From an uncultured Bacteroidota bacterium (GTDB taxonomy: Bacteria > Bacteroidota > Bacteroidia > Chitinophagales > Chitinophagaceae), in contig CAIWHI010000321.1 of assembly GCA_903912435.1 (NCBI GenBank), positions 1-8,856 of the forward strand: a stretch of DNA of 8,856 nucleotides, given 5' to 3'. The notes beneath the pieces are model-generated. The model ran no database searches. It worked only from the letters and a program-made list of their open reading frames with translations, and was not told the origin of the DNA. The first letter of the stretch is position 1. Each line of letters begins with the position of its first letter. Made by a program: the position numbers and the translations under genes. Shown one piece after another: positions 1-5,972 of the stretch.

Positions 1-201
1 ATTAGCTATACCCTTGCTACACCTACAATGGTAAGCCTGGCGATATATGATATCTCAGGCAGGACAGTTGCACAGATTTCAGACTACGAAATACAGATTG
101 GTAATCATTCTTTCCAACCCTCAATTACCAATCAGGGTACTTATTTTGTGAGGTTGGTAGCCGGTAATATAGCTACTACAAGGATGTTTGTAAAGCAATA
201 A
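1..201 (+). CDS. C-terminal end of a T9SS-sorted secreted protein (5' partial)
   Basis: Frame 1 is open from the first base to a TAA at 199-201 and encodes 66 residues. The pattern matches a type A T9SS C-terminal sorting domain: a beta-strand segment ending SLAIYDISGRTV, a GNHSF turn, then GTYFVRLVAGN and a final TTRMFVKQ. In known systems this roughly 70-residue domain directs the protein across the outer membrane through the type IX machinery and is then cleaved by the PorU sortase. Only the sorting domain is in the window, so the passenger function (enzyme, adhesin or other) cannot be stated. The reading frame contains a 10-bp inverted repeat (GATTGGTAAT at 96-105, ATTACCAATC at 124-133). 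No clear terminator follows the stop. Confidence 0.85.
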   Translation: MSYTLATPTMVSLAIYDISGRTVAQISDYEIQIGNHSFQPSITNQGTYFVRLVAGNIATTRMFVKQ

Positions 202-236
202 TAGAATTAGGCTGAGCTTAAGTCAAAATAATAATG

Positions 237-302
237 CAGGTTGTTTCTTTTGGCACTATGGTACTATTTGGAGCAACCTGTTTGGTATTTGTTTGGTATT
301 GG
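237..302. repeat. Cluster of short direct and inverted repeats
   Basis: Within 66 bp I see an inverted pair CAGGTTG (237-243) and CAACCTG (274-280), a tandem GGCACTAT/GGTACTAT (252-267), and two copies of TTTGGTATT (281-289 and 292-300) spaced exactly 11 bp. The cluster lies between the convergent 3' ends of the T9SS gene and the small antitoxin-like gene. The 11-bp spacing places repeats on one helical face, as protein-binding sites often are, but no recombinase gene is nearby. It could be a terminator-free spacer with chance repeats or a leftover attachment/regulatory site. Confidence 0.5.
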
Positions 303-346
303 AATATTCAGAGGTGCATTTGGTGTAATCTTTTTTGATTTTCGAA

Positions 347-565
347 TCAGAAATTTCTTTCCCATTCGTTGCGGGTTTCAACCAGGTGTTTGTGTAGGAT
401 TTCAGATTCTTCATGGCTAATATTACCAGAGAGTCTTTCTGATAATTTTTTACCATTGACTTTACTCGTCGATTTTTTAATAAACTCAATAAGCTTCATG
501 CTCTCTAAATCTTCTAAAAGTTTTAAAGCACTTGCATTATTAATTTTTATAGTAATTGTTTCCAT
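347..565 (-). CDS. Small orphan antitoxin-like protein (72 aa)
   Basis: The ORF starts at ATG 563-565 and stops at TGA 347-349. The sequence METITIKINNASALKLLEDL, then a charged Lys/Glu/Ser-rich middle and a C-terminus ending RNEWERNF, resembles small Bacteroidota antitoxins that are normally followed by an overlapping PIN-domain (VapC-type) toxin. That family placement is from memory and is an inference. The N-terminal third looks like a beta strand (TITIKI) plus an amphipathic helix. The 145 bp downstream hold no ORF resembling a PIN or RelE toxin, so the gene appears to be an orphan. A weak -7-like TTAGTTTG sits at 590-583, but no -33 box is visible. The gene may be the survivor of a degraded toxin-antitoxin locus or may act alone. 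Confidence 0.65.
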   Translation of the reverse strand: METITIKINNASALKLLEDLESMKLIEFIKKSTSKVNGKKLSERLSGNISHEESEILHKHLVETRNEWERNF

Positions 566-722
566 TTGAGTCCGATTAAAGGCAAACTAAATCTTAGATT
601 ACCCTGATTGGTAACTATATCGTAAACACGAATGTAATAAAAATCACTCAATTCATTGTGTGACCTTGATCATAATTTTATAAGAATAGTTTTTAAATTG
701 GTTTAAAACTTAGGCTGCCATT

Positions 723-1169
723 TTATCCCTTCTTCAAATGTGGCGTACCTTTTCCTGTATTTAAATAAGATTCAAGGCTGTTTAAAAAATAGTTCCAGCC
801 ATCTTCGCATACGTTGTAACATTCAAATGCAGGGGTGAGGCCCTCATGGATAAAAGTGATGCTGGTGCCTGAATTTGTTGGGGTGAGCGACCAAAATAGT
901 TTGGTGCCTTGCCATTCTTCTTTCTTATTTAATGTCTTCATGTCGATATAGGCTTTGGTGCATAACCAGGTAATATGGTCATTAACATCGGCTTCTACTA
1001 TTTCAAAAGTTTTGGTGGTTTTGTTGAAGGACACTATGAAGGTATCGCCATTGGCCGTTGACGAGCCGCTATAGTCATTCGTCCACCAATCCGGTATTCC
1101 CGTAGTGATGGCTTTATAAACTTCTTCAATTGGTTTTGTTACCTCAATGGTTTTCTTATAGTCGCTCAT
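723..1169 (-). CDS. SRPBCC / AHSA1-type ligand-binding protein (148 aa)
   Basis: The protein has the START-like helix-grip layout of the AHSA1/polyketide-cyclase type SRPBCC superfamily. It opens with SDYKKTIEVTKPIEEVYKAI, followed by the family-typical PDWWT, a strand region with DTFIVSF, and a long C-terminal helix around GWNYFLNSLESYL. Such proteins bind hydrophobic ligands in a cavity; no substrate can be assigned. An in-frame extension to 1259 (30 more residues) is possible but unlikely: ATG 1167-1169 lies just after a perfect Bacteroidota -7 box (TATTTTTG, 1198-1191), which would fall inside the longer version, and residues 1-30 of that version do not look like the fold. It sits 115 bp downstream of the metallophosphoesterase on the same strand. 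It is predicted to be cytoplasmic, with no signal peptide. Confidence 0.85.
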   Translation of the reverse strand: MSDYKKTIEVTKPIEEVYKAITTGIPDWWTNDYSGSSTANGDTFIVSFNKTTKTFEIVEADVNDHITWLCTKAYIDMKTLNKKEEWQGTKLFWSLTPTNSGTSITFIHEGLTPAFECYNVCEDGWNYFLNSLESYLNTGKGTPHLKKG

Positions 1170-1190
1170 GTTATTTAGCTTTAATCCTTG

Positions 1191-1198
1191 CAAAAATA
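1191..1198 (-). promoter_or_regulatory. -7 box for the SRPBCC gene
   Basis: On the minus strand TATTTTTG matches the Bacteroidota -7 consensus TAnnTTTG. It begins 29 nt and ends 22 nt upstream of the ATG at 1169, a plausible short A-rich leader. No TTTG is visible at the expected -33 distance, so the call rests on one box and on position. Confidence 0.45.
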
Positions 1199-1284
1199 GA
1201 GAGGACTTGCTTTCTATAGGAGGGGTAATACCGACTGTTTTGTGGGGGGATAAAGACAAACTACAAAAGTGGGTTAATGTTTAT

Positions 1285-2577
1285 TTACCTTTTATACACC
1301 TCAATACCCGGCAATATTTGGCTGGTGCCTGGTTGCCCATTCATGACATTGTAAATATTATTCATGCTGTCGGCAATGGCATTGAGCGACATTTTAGATA
1401 ATTGTTGTAAGATATTAGTACCCTTTGGTGCTCCATAAGCTTTGCTAAATGAATAACTGAGGTTGCCCCACTGTGTGCTACCAGGGGTAGTATAATAGGT
1501 GGTAAAGTCAGTTAATTCCTTAGTGGCAGCATCATAGTTCACAATTTTGAAGCCGGGGTTATTGCCATGTTGTGGGGTGATACCGGGGCATGAAATAGCT
1601 ACAGTAGAAATTGAGGAGTCGGCACTATGCAGCCTCCTCAATTCTTCCATATGGGTATGGCCATAAAGGATGCCTGATATTTCCTGCTTGTATCGGGTGG
1701 TGAGGCGTAAAAAATTATTGAGTGTGCTGGTATCATTACCATTACTAAATGACCACATTGGGGTGCCTCCCCATGCATTGTTGCCTGGTGGTACGTGCAT
1801 TGCAATGTATACTTTTTCGTGATTTTTGTGGGCGGCAGCTAGTTGTTCTCCGAGCCAAAGCATTTGTTTTTGGGCATCTGGAATTGCCTGGGAGCCATCT
1901 ACTGCCACAAAATTCGGCACATTCATCACTGTATTCATTGCAATCAGACGTAGTCCCTTTTCGGGACAGGCGGCATAATAGCCCATTTTTGGGGCGGGGT
2001 TAGATACTAAACCAGGAATGGTTGTTCCTGTAGTTTTACCAGAAGGATAAAAATAAGTGGAAATAGGTTTATGTGCAAATACAAAATCAAGAGGTGTCTT
2101 TTGGGCAGCATCGGCAAATGAATAATAGTCGCCTGAAAGGGCATCGTTATTACCGGGCAGGTAGAACAGGGGTTTGTGGTGCTTGTCGGCTATTTGGTTT
2201 AGGGCGCCTATTACCTTAACCAGGTCGGTATCGTGGTTGGCCCTCAGGGGCGAATTAGGTGGCAGGTAACAACCATCGGTGCAGGAATAATGGCCTGGCA
2301 AATCACCTGTATATACAATAAACGATGGGGCATCAGGGGCCGACAATAGCTGATCTACCTTTTTTAGGAACATTGCCCAGAGGTCTTCGCCGGTGTCACC
2401 ACCATTATAGTTAGTAGTTTTTGCCTGTGCATCGTAATGTATATCCGATAAGAATAAGAAGGTATGCTCTTGCCTTACTGGTTTTGCAACCTTGGTTGGT
2501 TCTTTAGCAATTGAGAGCTGGGGAATCAAGAGGCCACAAATAAGTAATACTGAAAAGTAATTTAAAGAAAATTTCAT
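1285..2577 (-). CDS. Secreted calcineurin-like metallophosphoesterase (430 aa)
   Basis: This is a dinuclear-metal phosphoesterase of the calcineurin-like superfamily, closest in layout to acid-sphingomyelinase-like phosphodiesterases. All five metal/catalytic blocks are present, numbered from ATG 2575-2577: FLFLSDIHYD (D45, H47), YTGDLPGH (D92), LPGNNDA (N143/N144), IAMHVPPG (H261) and GILYGHTHME (H307, H309). Residues 1-24 form a signal peptide (K2, hydrophobic core, cleavage probably after LSIA), so the enzyme is exported to the periplasm or surface. A longer start to 2622 would place 15 polar residues before the signal peptide and would overlap the promoter, so I use the internal ATG. The substrate (phospholipid head group, nucleotide or other phosphodiester) is unknown. 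The C-terminal 50 residues are helical and contain no T9SS domain. Transcription probably starts from the promoter at 2620-2650. Confidence 0.92.
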   Translation of the reverse strand: MKFSLNYFSVLLICGLLIPQLSIAKEPTKVAKPVRQEHTFLFLSDIHYDAQAKTTNYNGGDTGEDLWAMFLKKVDQLLSAPDAPSFIVYTGDLPGHYSCTDGCYLPPNSPLRANHDTDLVKVIGALNQIADKHHKPLFYLPGNNDALSGDYYSFADAAQKTPLDFVFAHKPISTYFYPSGKTTGTTIPGLVSNPAPKMGYYAACPEKGLRLIAMNTVMNVPNFVAVDGSQAIPDAQKQMLWLGEQLAAAHKNHEKVYIAMHVPPGNNAWGGTPMWSFSNGNDTSTLNNFLRLTTRYKQEISGILYGHTHMEELRRLHSADSSISTVAISCPGITPQHGNNPGFKIVNYDAATKELTDFTTYYTTPGSTQWGNLSYSFSKAYGAPKGTNILQQLSKMSLNAIADSMNNIYNVMNGQPGTSQILPGIEVYKR

Positions 2578-2619
2578 GGGGATAATATTAAATGTTGAGC
2601 AATTTACACTTTTGTAATG

Positions 2620-2650
2620 CAAACATATAAATTGCTGTGATTAAATGCAA
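2620..2650 (-). promoter_or_regulatory. Bacteroidota-type promoter of the metallophosphoesterase gene
   Basis: Minus strand: TTG (2650-2648, within ATTGC) as -33, about 20 nt spacer, then TATGTTTG (2627-2620), a perfect TAnnTTTG -7 box. The box ends 42 nt before the ATG at 2577. Just upstream is an 8-bp direct repeat GGTGGGAG (plus strand 2653-2660 and 2672-2679), which could be an operator or chance. Confidence 0.6.
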
Positions 2651-2771
2651 TAGGTGGGAGGAGGATTTTTTGGTGGGAGCGGTGACGGGAATGTATACTT
2701 TAAATTATTAAGGATTACACCATGCTTGACCTATTTGGACCCAAGGGATTCTGAATAAATAAGTAAAAGAT

Positions 2772-3029
2772 TTAATAATGGAAACGTAGAGAAATAATTT
2801 CAACAGATTTATTAGTTATTCTATATACCACTCTATGTTCTTTTGTTATTCTCCGAGACCAGCAATCAGAAAGATCATATTTTAATGGCTCAGGTTTTCC
2901 AATACCCGTAAACGGATCATATTCAATAGATGAAATAATTTCAGAAATACGACTCATGATTTTTTTATTGCCCGATCGTTTCCAAAATTGTATGTCATCA
3001 ATGGCTTTAAGTGAATAAATTATTTCCAA
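2772..3029 (-). CDS. yoeB: YoeB-type toxin, ribosome-dependent mRNA endonuclease (85 aa)
   Basis: The protein aligns along its whole length with the Txe/YoeB branch of the RelE superfamily: an SLKAIDDIQFWKRSG helix region, then DPFTGIGKPEPLK, CWSRRITKEHRVVYR and the C-terminal SLRFHY. The catalytic residues known from E. coli YoeB are conserved as E47, R66 and H84, with the terminal HY motif, so an active toxin is expected. The family cleaves mRNA in the ribosomal A site and is neutralised by binding its antitoxin. The start codon is TTG (3027-3029), nested in the last codons (TGG AAA TAA) of the antitoxin gene and overlapping it by 10 bp. No ATG is available upstream in frame. A weak start inside the partner's stop region suggests translational coupling that keeps toxin below antitoxin. 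Confidence 0.93.
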   Translation of the reverse strand: MEIIYSLKAIDDIQFWKRSGNKKIMSRISEIISSIEYDPFTGIGKPEPLKYDLSDCWSRRITKEHRVVYRITNKSVEIISLRFHY

Positions 3030-3244
3030 AGATCGGCGGTTTTAATGGCAATGCCTTTTCCCTGATTCAATTCTTCAATACTTGCTGTGAGATGCTCATG
3101 ATTGGCTTTTGTAGATAATAAATATTCAGTTTCAGTTTTGGTTGCAGATTTGCGCAATAATGCTTTTACTTTTTTAAGTACATCAGCACTCTCTGTATTG
3201 AGTAATAGCTGCATTAATTCCAGTTTTTCAGCTTTTAAATCCAC
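3020..3244 (-). CDS. Antitoxin paired with YoeB-type toxin (74 aa)
   Basis: The product is small, charged and largely helical: an N-terminal DLKAEKLELMQLLLN helix, then VLKKVKALL, and a C-terminal tail around EELNQGKGIAIKTADLWK that in this family wraps the toxin. It does not look like YefM (Phd fold), which partners E. coli YoeB; it is the Bacteroidota type that begins with an xLxAEKLELxQxLL pattern. The start is GTG (3242-3244), chosen because the N-terminal helix begins there; the next in-frame ATG (residue 11) would delete most of it. The gene precedes and overlaps the toxin by 10 bp, the usual antitoxin-first order. A possible -7 box TATCTTTA lies at 3273-3266, without a -33 partner. Such antitoxins usually repress their own operon, but no operator could be defined. 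Confidence 0.85.
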   Translation of the reverse strand: MDLKAEKLELMQLLLNTESADVLKKVKALLRKSATKTETEYLLSTKANHEHLTASIEELNQGKGIAIKTADLWK

Positions 3245-3765
3245 CGTTAAAAATATTTTGTAGTGTAAAGATAAGTGAAAATAATTTTTTGGCGAGATTA
3301 GGTGTGGTTAGTTATCAAATTTCAAAATGTCGGGTTAAATAGGTTTACTCTTATTTGGTCTTTTGAAACCAGTAAAGAGCAATTATTTTTTTATTATTTT
3401 TTATAGTATGTTATTTAATTACCGCTATATATTTCATAATTATTCAGATCCCAGAAAAATCGCTTCTGTGATTTATGTAACTTATTTCCAGAATAGTGTA
3501 ATAATAGGATAGACGGTTATGTGAACTTTGCCGCCTGTGTATAACTAAAAGAGAATAGGGTATGACAATTCTGGTTAGTACAATTCTACTCTTTGAAAAA
3601 TAATTAATTTGAACAATATCCTGTTACAATAGTGTGAAAATAAGAAATAATAGGTAGATGCGGATAGAAAAACGAAATCTGGCATCAATTATGCTATATA
3701 GATTGTAATTGTTAAAAGTAAATAAATTTATCAATTTAAAACTAAATAGGGTTAAATACAAAAAT
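3245..3765. other. AT-rich intergenic region with no recognisable gene
   Basis: This stretch of about 520 bp separates the leftward toxin-antitoxin pair from the rightward AraC-like genes and so must hold both sets of promoters. It contains long A/T tracts (for example 3386-3406) and a GAACTTTG element at 3523-3530 that differs from the -7 consensus at one position. If used, that would give the first AraC-like gene a leader of roughly 230 nt. TACTCTTTG at 3587-3595 is another imperfect candidate. I see no tRNA, stable hairpin, repeat array or convincing ORF; the longer ORFs here are short and low in complexity. Confidence 0.5.
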
Positions 3766-4323
3766 ATGATATTGCATATTAAATATATGGTTAGCCTTAG
3801 ATGCAGGTTAATGGTGCAGGAAGAGTTGAAAAAATTGGGATTAAGATATGTTGATGTCGACTTGGGTAATGTTGAAATTTTGGAAGATATTACATCTGAA
3901 CAGCGGGAATTATTGAAAAATAATTTAAGTAAAATAGGCCTTGAATTACTGGATGACAAAAAAGGGGTGCTCATCGAAAAAATCAAGCATATAATTATTG
4001 AGTTAGTCCATTATTCCGATATGCCAAACATTACTTTTTCTGACTACCTAAGTGCAAAAATGGATATGGATTATAATTACCTTTCAAATGTGTTTTCGGA
4101 GGTAAAGGGTATTACTATCCAGCAATATATCATTAACAATAAAATTGAAAAAGTAAAGGAATTGCTTATTTACGACCAGATGAATTTGACTGAAATTTCT
4201 TATAAATTGAACTACAGCAGTGTGGCTCATTTATCCAACCAGTTTAAAAAAGTAACAGGCTTAACACCTTCTGCTTTTAAAAAACTGAAAAAATCAAAAC
4301 GTGTGGGGCATGAAAGTATTTAG
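3766..4323 (+). CDS. HMA-like / AraC-type HTH transcriptional regulator, copy 1 (185 aa)
   Basis: The C-terminal half is a full AraC-family domain with two helix-turn-helix units: about residues 89-134 (FSDYLSAKM to KVKELL) and 139-174, containing LTEISYKLNYSSVAHLSNQF and TGLTPSAFKKL, the classic second-helix signature. The N-terminal 65 residues show the alternating strands and helices of a small HMA/ferredoxin-like domain (MILHIKYMVSLRC, helix, YVDVDLGNVEIL, helix, LELLDD). In relatives I recall, the first loop is MVCxRC and likely senses metal. Here it is MVSLRC, with Ser10 and only Cys13 left. ATG 3766 is chosen over a TTG at 3709 because it aligns exactly with the start of the neighbouring paralogue. 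The second copy follows 83 bp downstream. The target genes and signal are unknown. Confidence 0.85.
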   Translation: MILHIKYMVSLRCRLMVQEELKKLGLRYVDVDLGNVEILEDITSEQRELLKNNLSKIGLELLDDKKGVLIEKIKHIIIELVHYSDMPNITFSDYLSAKMDMDYNYLSNVFSEVKGITIQQYIINNKIEKVKELLIYDQMNLTEISYKLNYSSVAHLSNQFKKVTGLTPSAFKKLKKSKRVGHESI

Positions 4324-4406
4324 CATGTACACCAGATGCATACAATATTAGGACGTACCAAGGCACTTATCACAATGACTAATAATACAATCAATAAAAT
4401 AACAAT

Positions 4407-4958
4407 ATGGTGTTATATATTAAATATATGGTCAGCTTGCGGTGCAAAATGATGGTAAAATCAGAACTAAAGGAATTGAAACTACAATATGTTATTGTAG
4501 AATTTGGGTTCATTGAAATTCTGGAAGAGGTGAGTAAAACGCAATTAATTCAACTCAATGAGAAATTATTGGAACAAGGTATGGAGTTGCTCAATGCCCT
4601 GGATAGTATTTTGATTGAGAAAATATTGAAGATAATTTTAGAAATGGTTCATTTCTCTGAGGAGTTGCCTGCAGAAAACTACCAGGAATATATAAGCAAG
4701 CACGTAGGGGCAAGTTTCGCAGAAATTTCAGGCATATTTAAGGAGGTAAAGGGTATGACAATCCAACAATTTATTAATCTAAATAAAATAGAAAGAGTTA
4801 AAGAATTATTGTTGTACAATAAATTTAGCATCAAGGAAATTGCCCAAAAACTTAAATATATAAATGTAGCAAAGTTGAGAGCTGAATTCAAAAATAGCAC
4901 AGGGCTGTCATTGACATTTTTTAAGAAACTGAAGTCGAAAAGGATAACGGTAGCATAA
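4407..4958 (+). CDS. HMA-like / AraC-type HTH transcriptional regulator, copy 2 (183 aa)
   Basis: This is a tandem paralogue of the preceding gene, about half identical by eye and collinear over its whole length. It starts MVLYIKYMVSLRC, again with Ser in place of the first expected cysteine, and ends in a two-HTH AraC-type domain (FKEVKGMTIQQFI, KIERVKELLLY, FSIKEIAQKLKY). The final recognition region has drifted: where copy 1 has YSSVAHLSNQFKKVTGLTPS this copy has YINVAKLRAEFKNSTGLSLT, losing the usual proline and the HLSNQF pattern. DNA specificity is therefore probably different, or weaker. The two genes share a 15-bp identical stretch near their starts (3777-3791 and 4418-4432). The 83-bp gap lacks a good promoter, so co-transcription with copy 1 is likely. 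No metal transporter gene is visible nearby. Confidence 0.83.
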   Translation: MVLYIKYMVSLRCKMMVKSELKELKLQYVIVEFGFIEILEEVSKTQLIQLNEKLLEQGMELLNALDSILIEKILKIILEMVHFSEELPAENYQEYISKHVGASFAEISGIFKEVKGMTIQQFINLNKIERVKELLLYNKFSIKEIAQKLKYINVAKLRAEFKNSTGLSLTFFKKLKSKRITVA

Positions 4959-5039
4959 GGTTGTTATTACGGCAACATTGAATAAGTCAGTTTCCTAAAC
5001 CAACAGTAGGGTTATTATTCAATTCTGGCAAGATTATTG

Positions 5040-5069
5040 CTATTATTATAATATTGCAAACAATAATAG
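5040..5069. repeat. Inverted repeat upstream of the lipoprotein pseudogene
   Basis: CTATTATT (5040-5047) and AATAATAG (5062-5069) form an 8-bp inverted repeat with a 14-bp gap that encloses TAATATTG (5049-5056), a near match to the -7 box. It lies just before the start codon at 5075. It could be the old operator/promoter of the decayed gene; the low complexity makes chance a real possibility. Confidence 0.3.
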
Positions 5070-5074
5070 TCACT

Positions 5075-5877
5075 ATGAAATTAAATCTACTGCTCGTTTT
5101 TTTACTTTTGTTTGCCTCGTGTGCACCCAGGATTTATGTAGCAGATATGGCCAATGCACCAGCTTTTAGTGGTGCCCACGAAATGAATGTAAGTGGCTCT
5201 GTAAAATTGTAGCGCATAAATGAGCCTGTGCCGATTTGGCTTATTCAGTCACAAAGGATTTGGCAGTATTTGGTTCCTACCGCACTATGATTGACCATAT
5301 GGGTTGGATATACCCTGTTTTTGACAAGCCTGAAAATTACAACAATTTTGACCGTGAGGTAGCTATGTCTGGTGAAAGATATGAAGGCGGATTTGGATAT
5401 TATCATAATTTTAATGACATTAATATATGGGAAGTATTAGTTGGCTATGGGTATTGAACATTATATAGTACATATAATACCTATCCTTCTGATGTATTTA
5501 ATGCAAAGTACCAAAGGCTTTTTCTACAACCTGTTTTTGGAGTAAGATCCGGTGGTATTTCCGTAATGCTAGGGTCTAAATTTGTAATACAACAATATAC
5601 TAATTTCAATGCTACCGATTCCCAGCTGGTTTATAATATTAATAGGGGGCATAATGATGATCCAACCGATTTACGTAACCAGCGATTTTTCCTTATCGAA
5701 CCCTTTATGGATATGAATGCGGGATTTAAGAATTTCATGTTTAAGTGCCAATTGGGTTTCTCGGCCCAGTGGGATGGTAATGCGCGCATTACCAGTTATT
5801 TGCCCATATATGCAGGTGTGGGTGTTACCTGTTATATCAGGTTGAAAAAGAAGGCTGTTGTGGATACGATGAGGTAG
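5075..5877 (+). pseudogene. Broken lipoprotein / outer-membrane-type protein gene
   Basis: An ATG at 5075 opens a lipoprotein signal peptide (MKLNLLLVFLLLFASC, lipobox LFASC, Cys16). The frame runs through APRIYVADMANAPAFSGAHE to a TAG at 5210-5212. The protein then continues in another frame from about 5224 (DLAYSVTKDLAVFGSYRTMI and onward), hits an in-frame TGA at 5455-5457 directly after VLVGYGY, and continues in the same frame to a TAG at 5875-5877 (TLYSTYNTYPSDVF to GVGVTCYIRLKKK). The alternating-strand character (AVFGSYR, GGFGYYH, GVRSGGISVMLGSK, GVGVTCYI) fits a small outer-membrane-barrel-like family of about 260 residues that I recall in Chitinophagaceae with similar N-termini. The TGA sits where a Gly codon (GGA) would fit. 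With a frameshift and one or two nonsense codons the gene is almost certainly dead. Confidence 0.82.
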
Positions 5878-5972
5878 ATAACAAGCACGAGTTGTGGGTA
5901 AATACAGAAATCCAAAAGGCCATGTTTAAATATTGCAATGATATATACATAGCAGAAACTAAATACTATTTC

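Noticed and set aside
256..489. Minus-strand ORF of 77 codons starting inside the small antitoxin-like gene
   Set aside because: It overlaps the better-supported 347-565 gene on the same strand in another frame and runs into the repeat cluster without a protein-like pattern.
1170..1259. 30-residue N-terminal extension of the SRPBCC protein
   Set aside because: It would contain the -7 box and has no fold-like pattern; the internal ATG matches the family start.
2578..2622. 15-residue extension of the metallophosphoesterase
   Set aside because: It would place polar residues ahead of a good signal peptide and overlap the promoter.
3709..3765. Earlier TTG start for the first AraC-like gene
   Set aside because: The paralogue alignment begins exactly at ATG 3766, and the extension is low-complexity.
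3624..3986. 120-codon minus-strand ORF opposite the first AraC-like gene
   Set aside because: It is the Phe/Leu/Ile/Ser-rich antisense shadow of an AT-rich coding region.
5455..5457. TGA as a recoded (Sec or Trp) codon
   Set aside because: The same gene also has a TAG and a frame change, no recoding hairpin is obvious, and TGA serves as a normal stop at 347-349.
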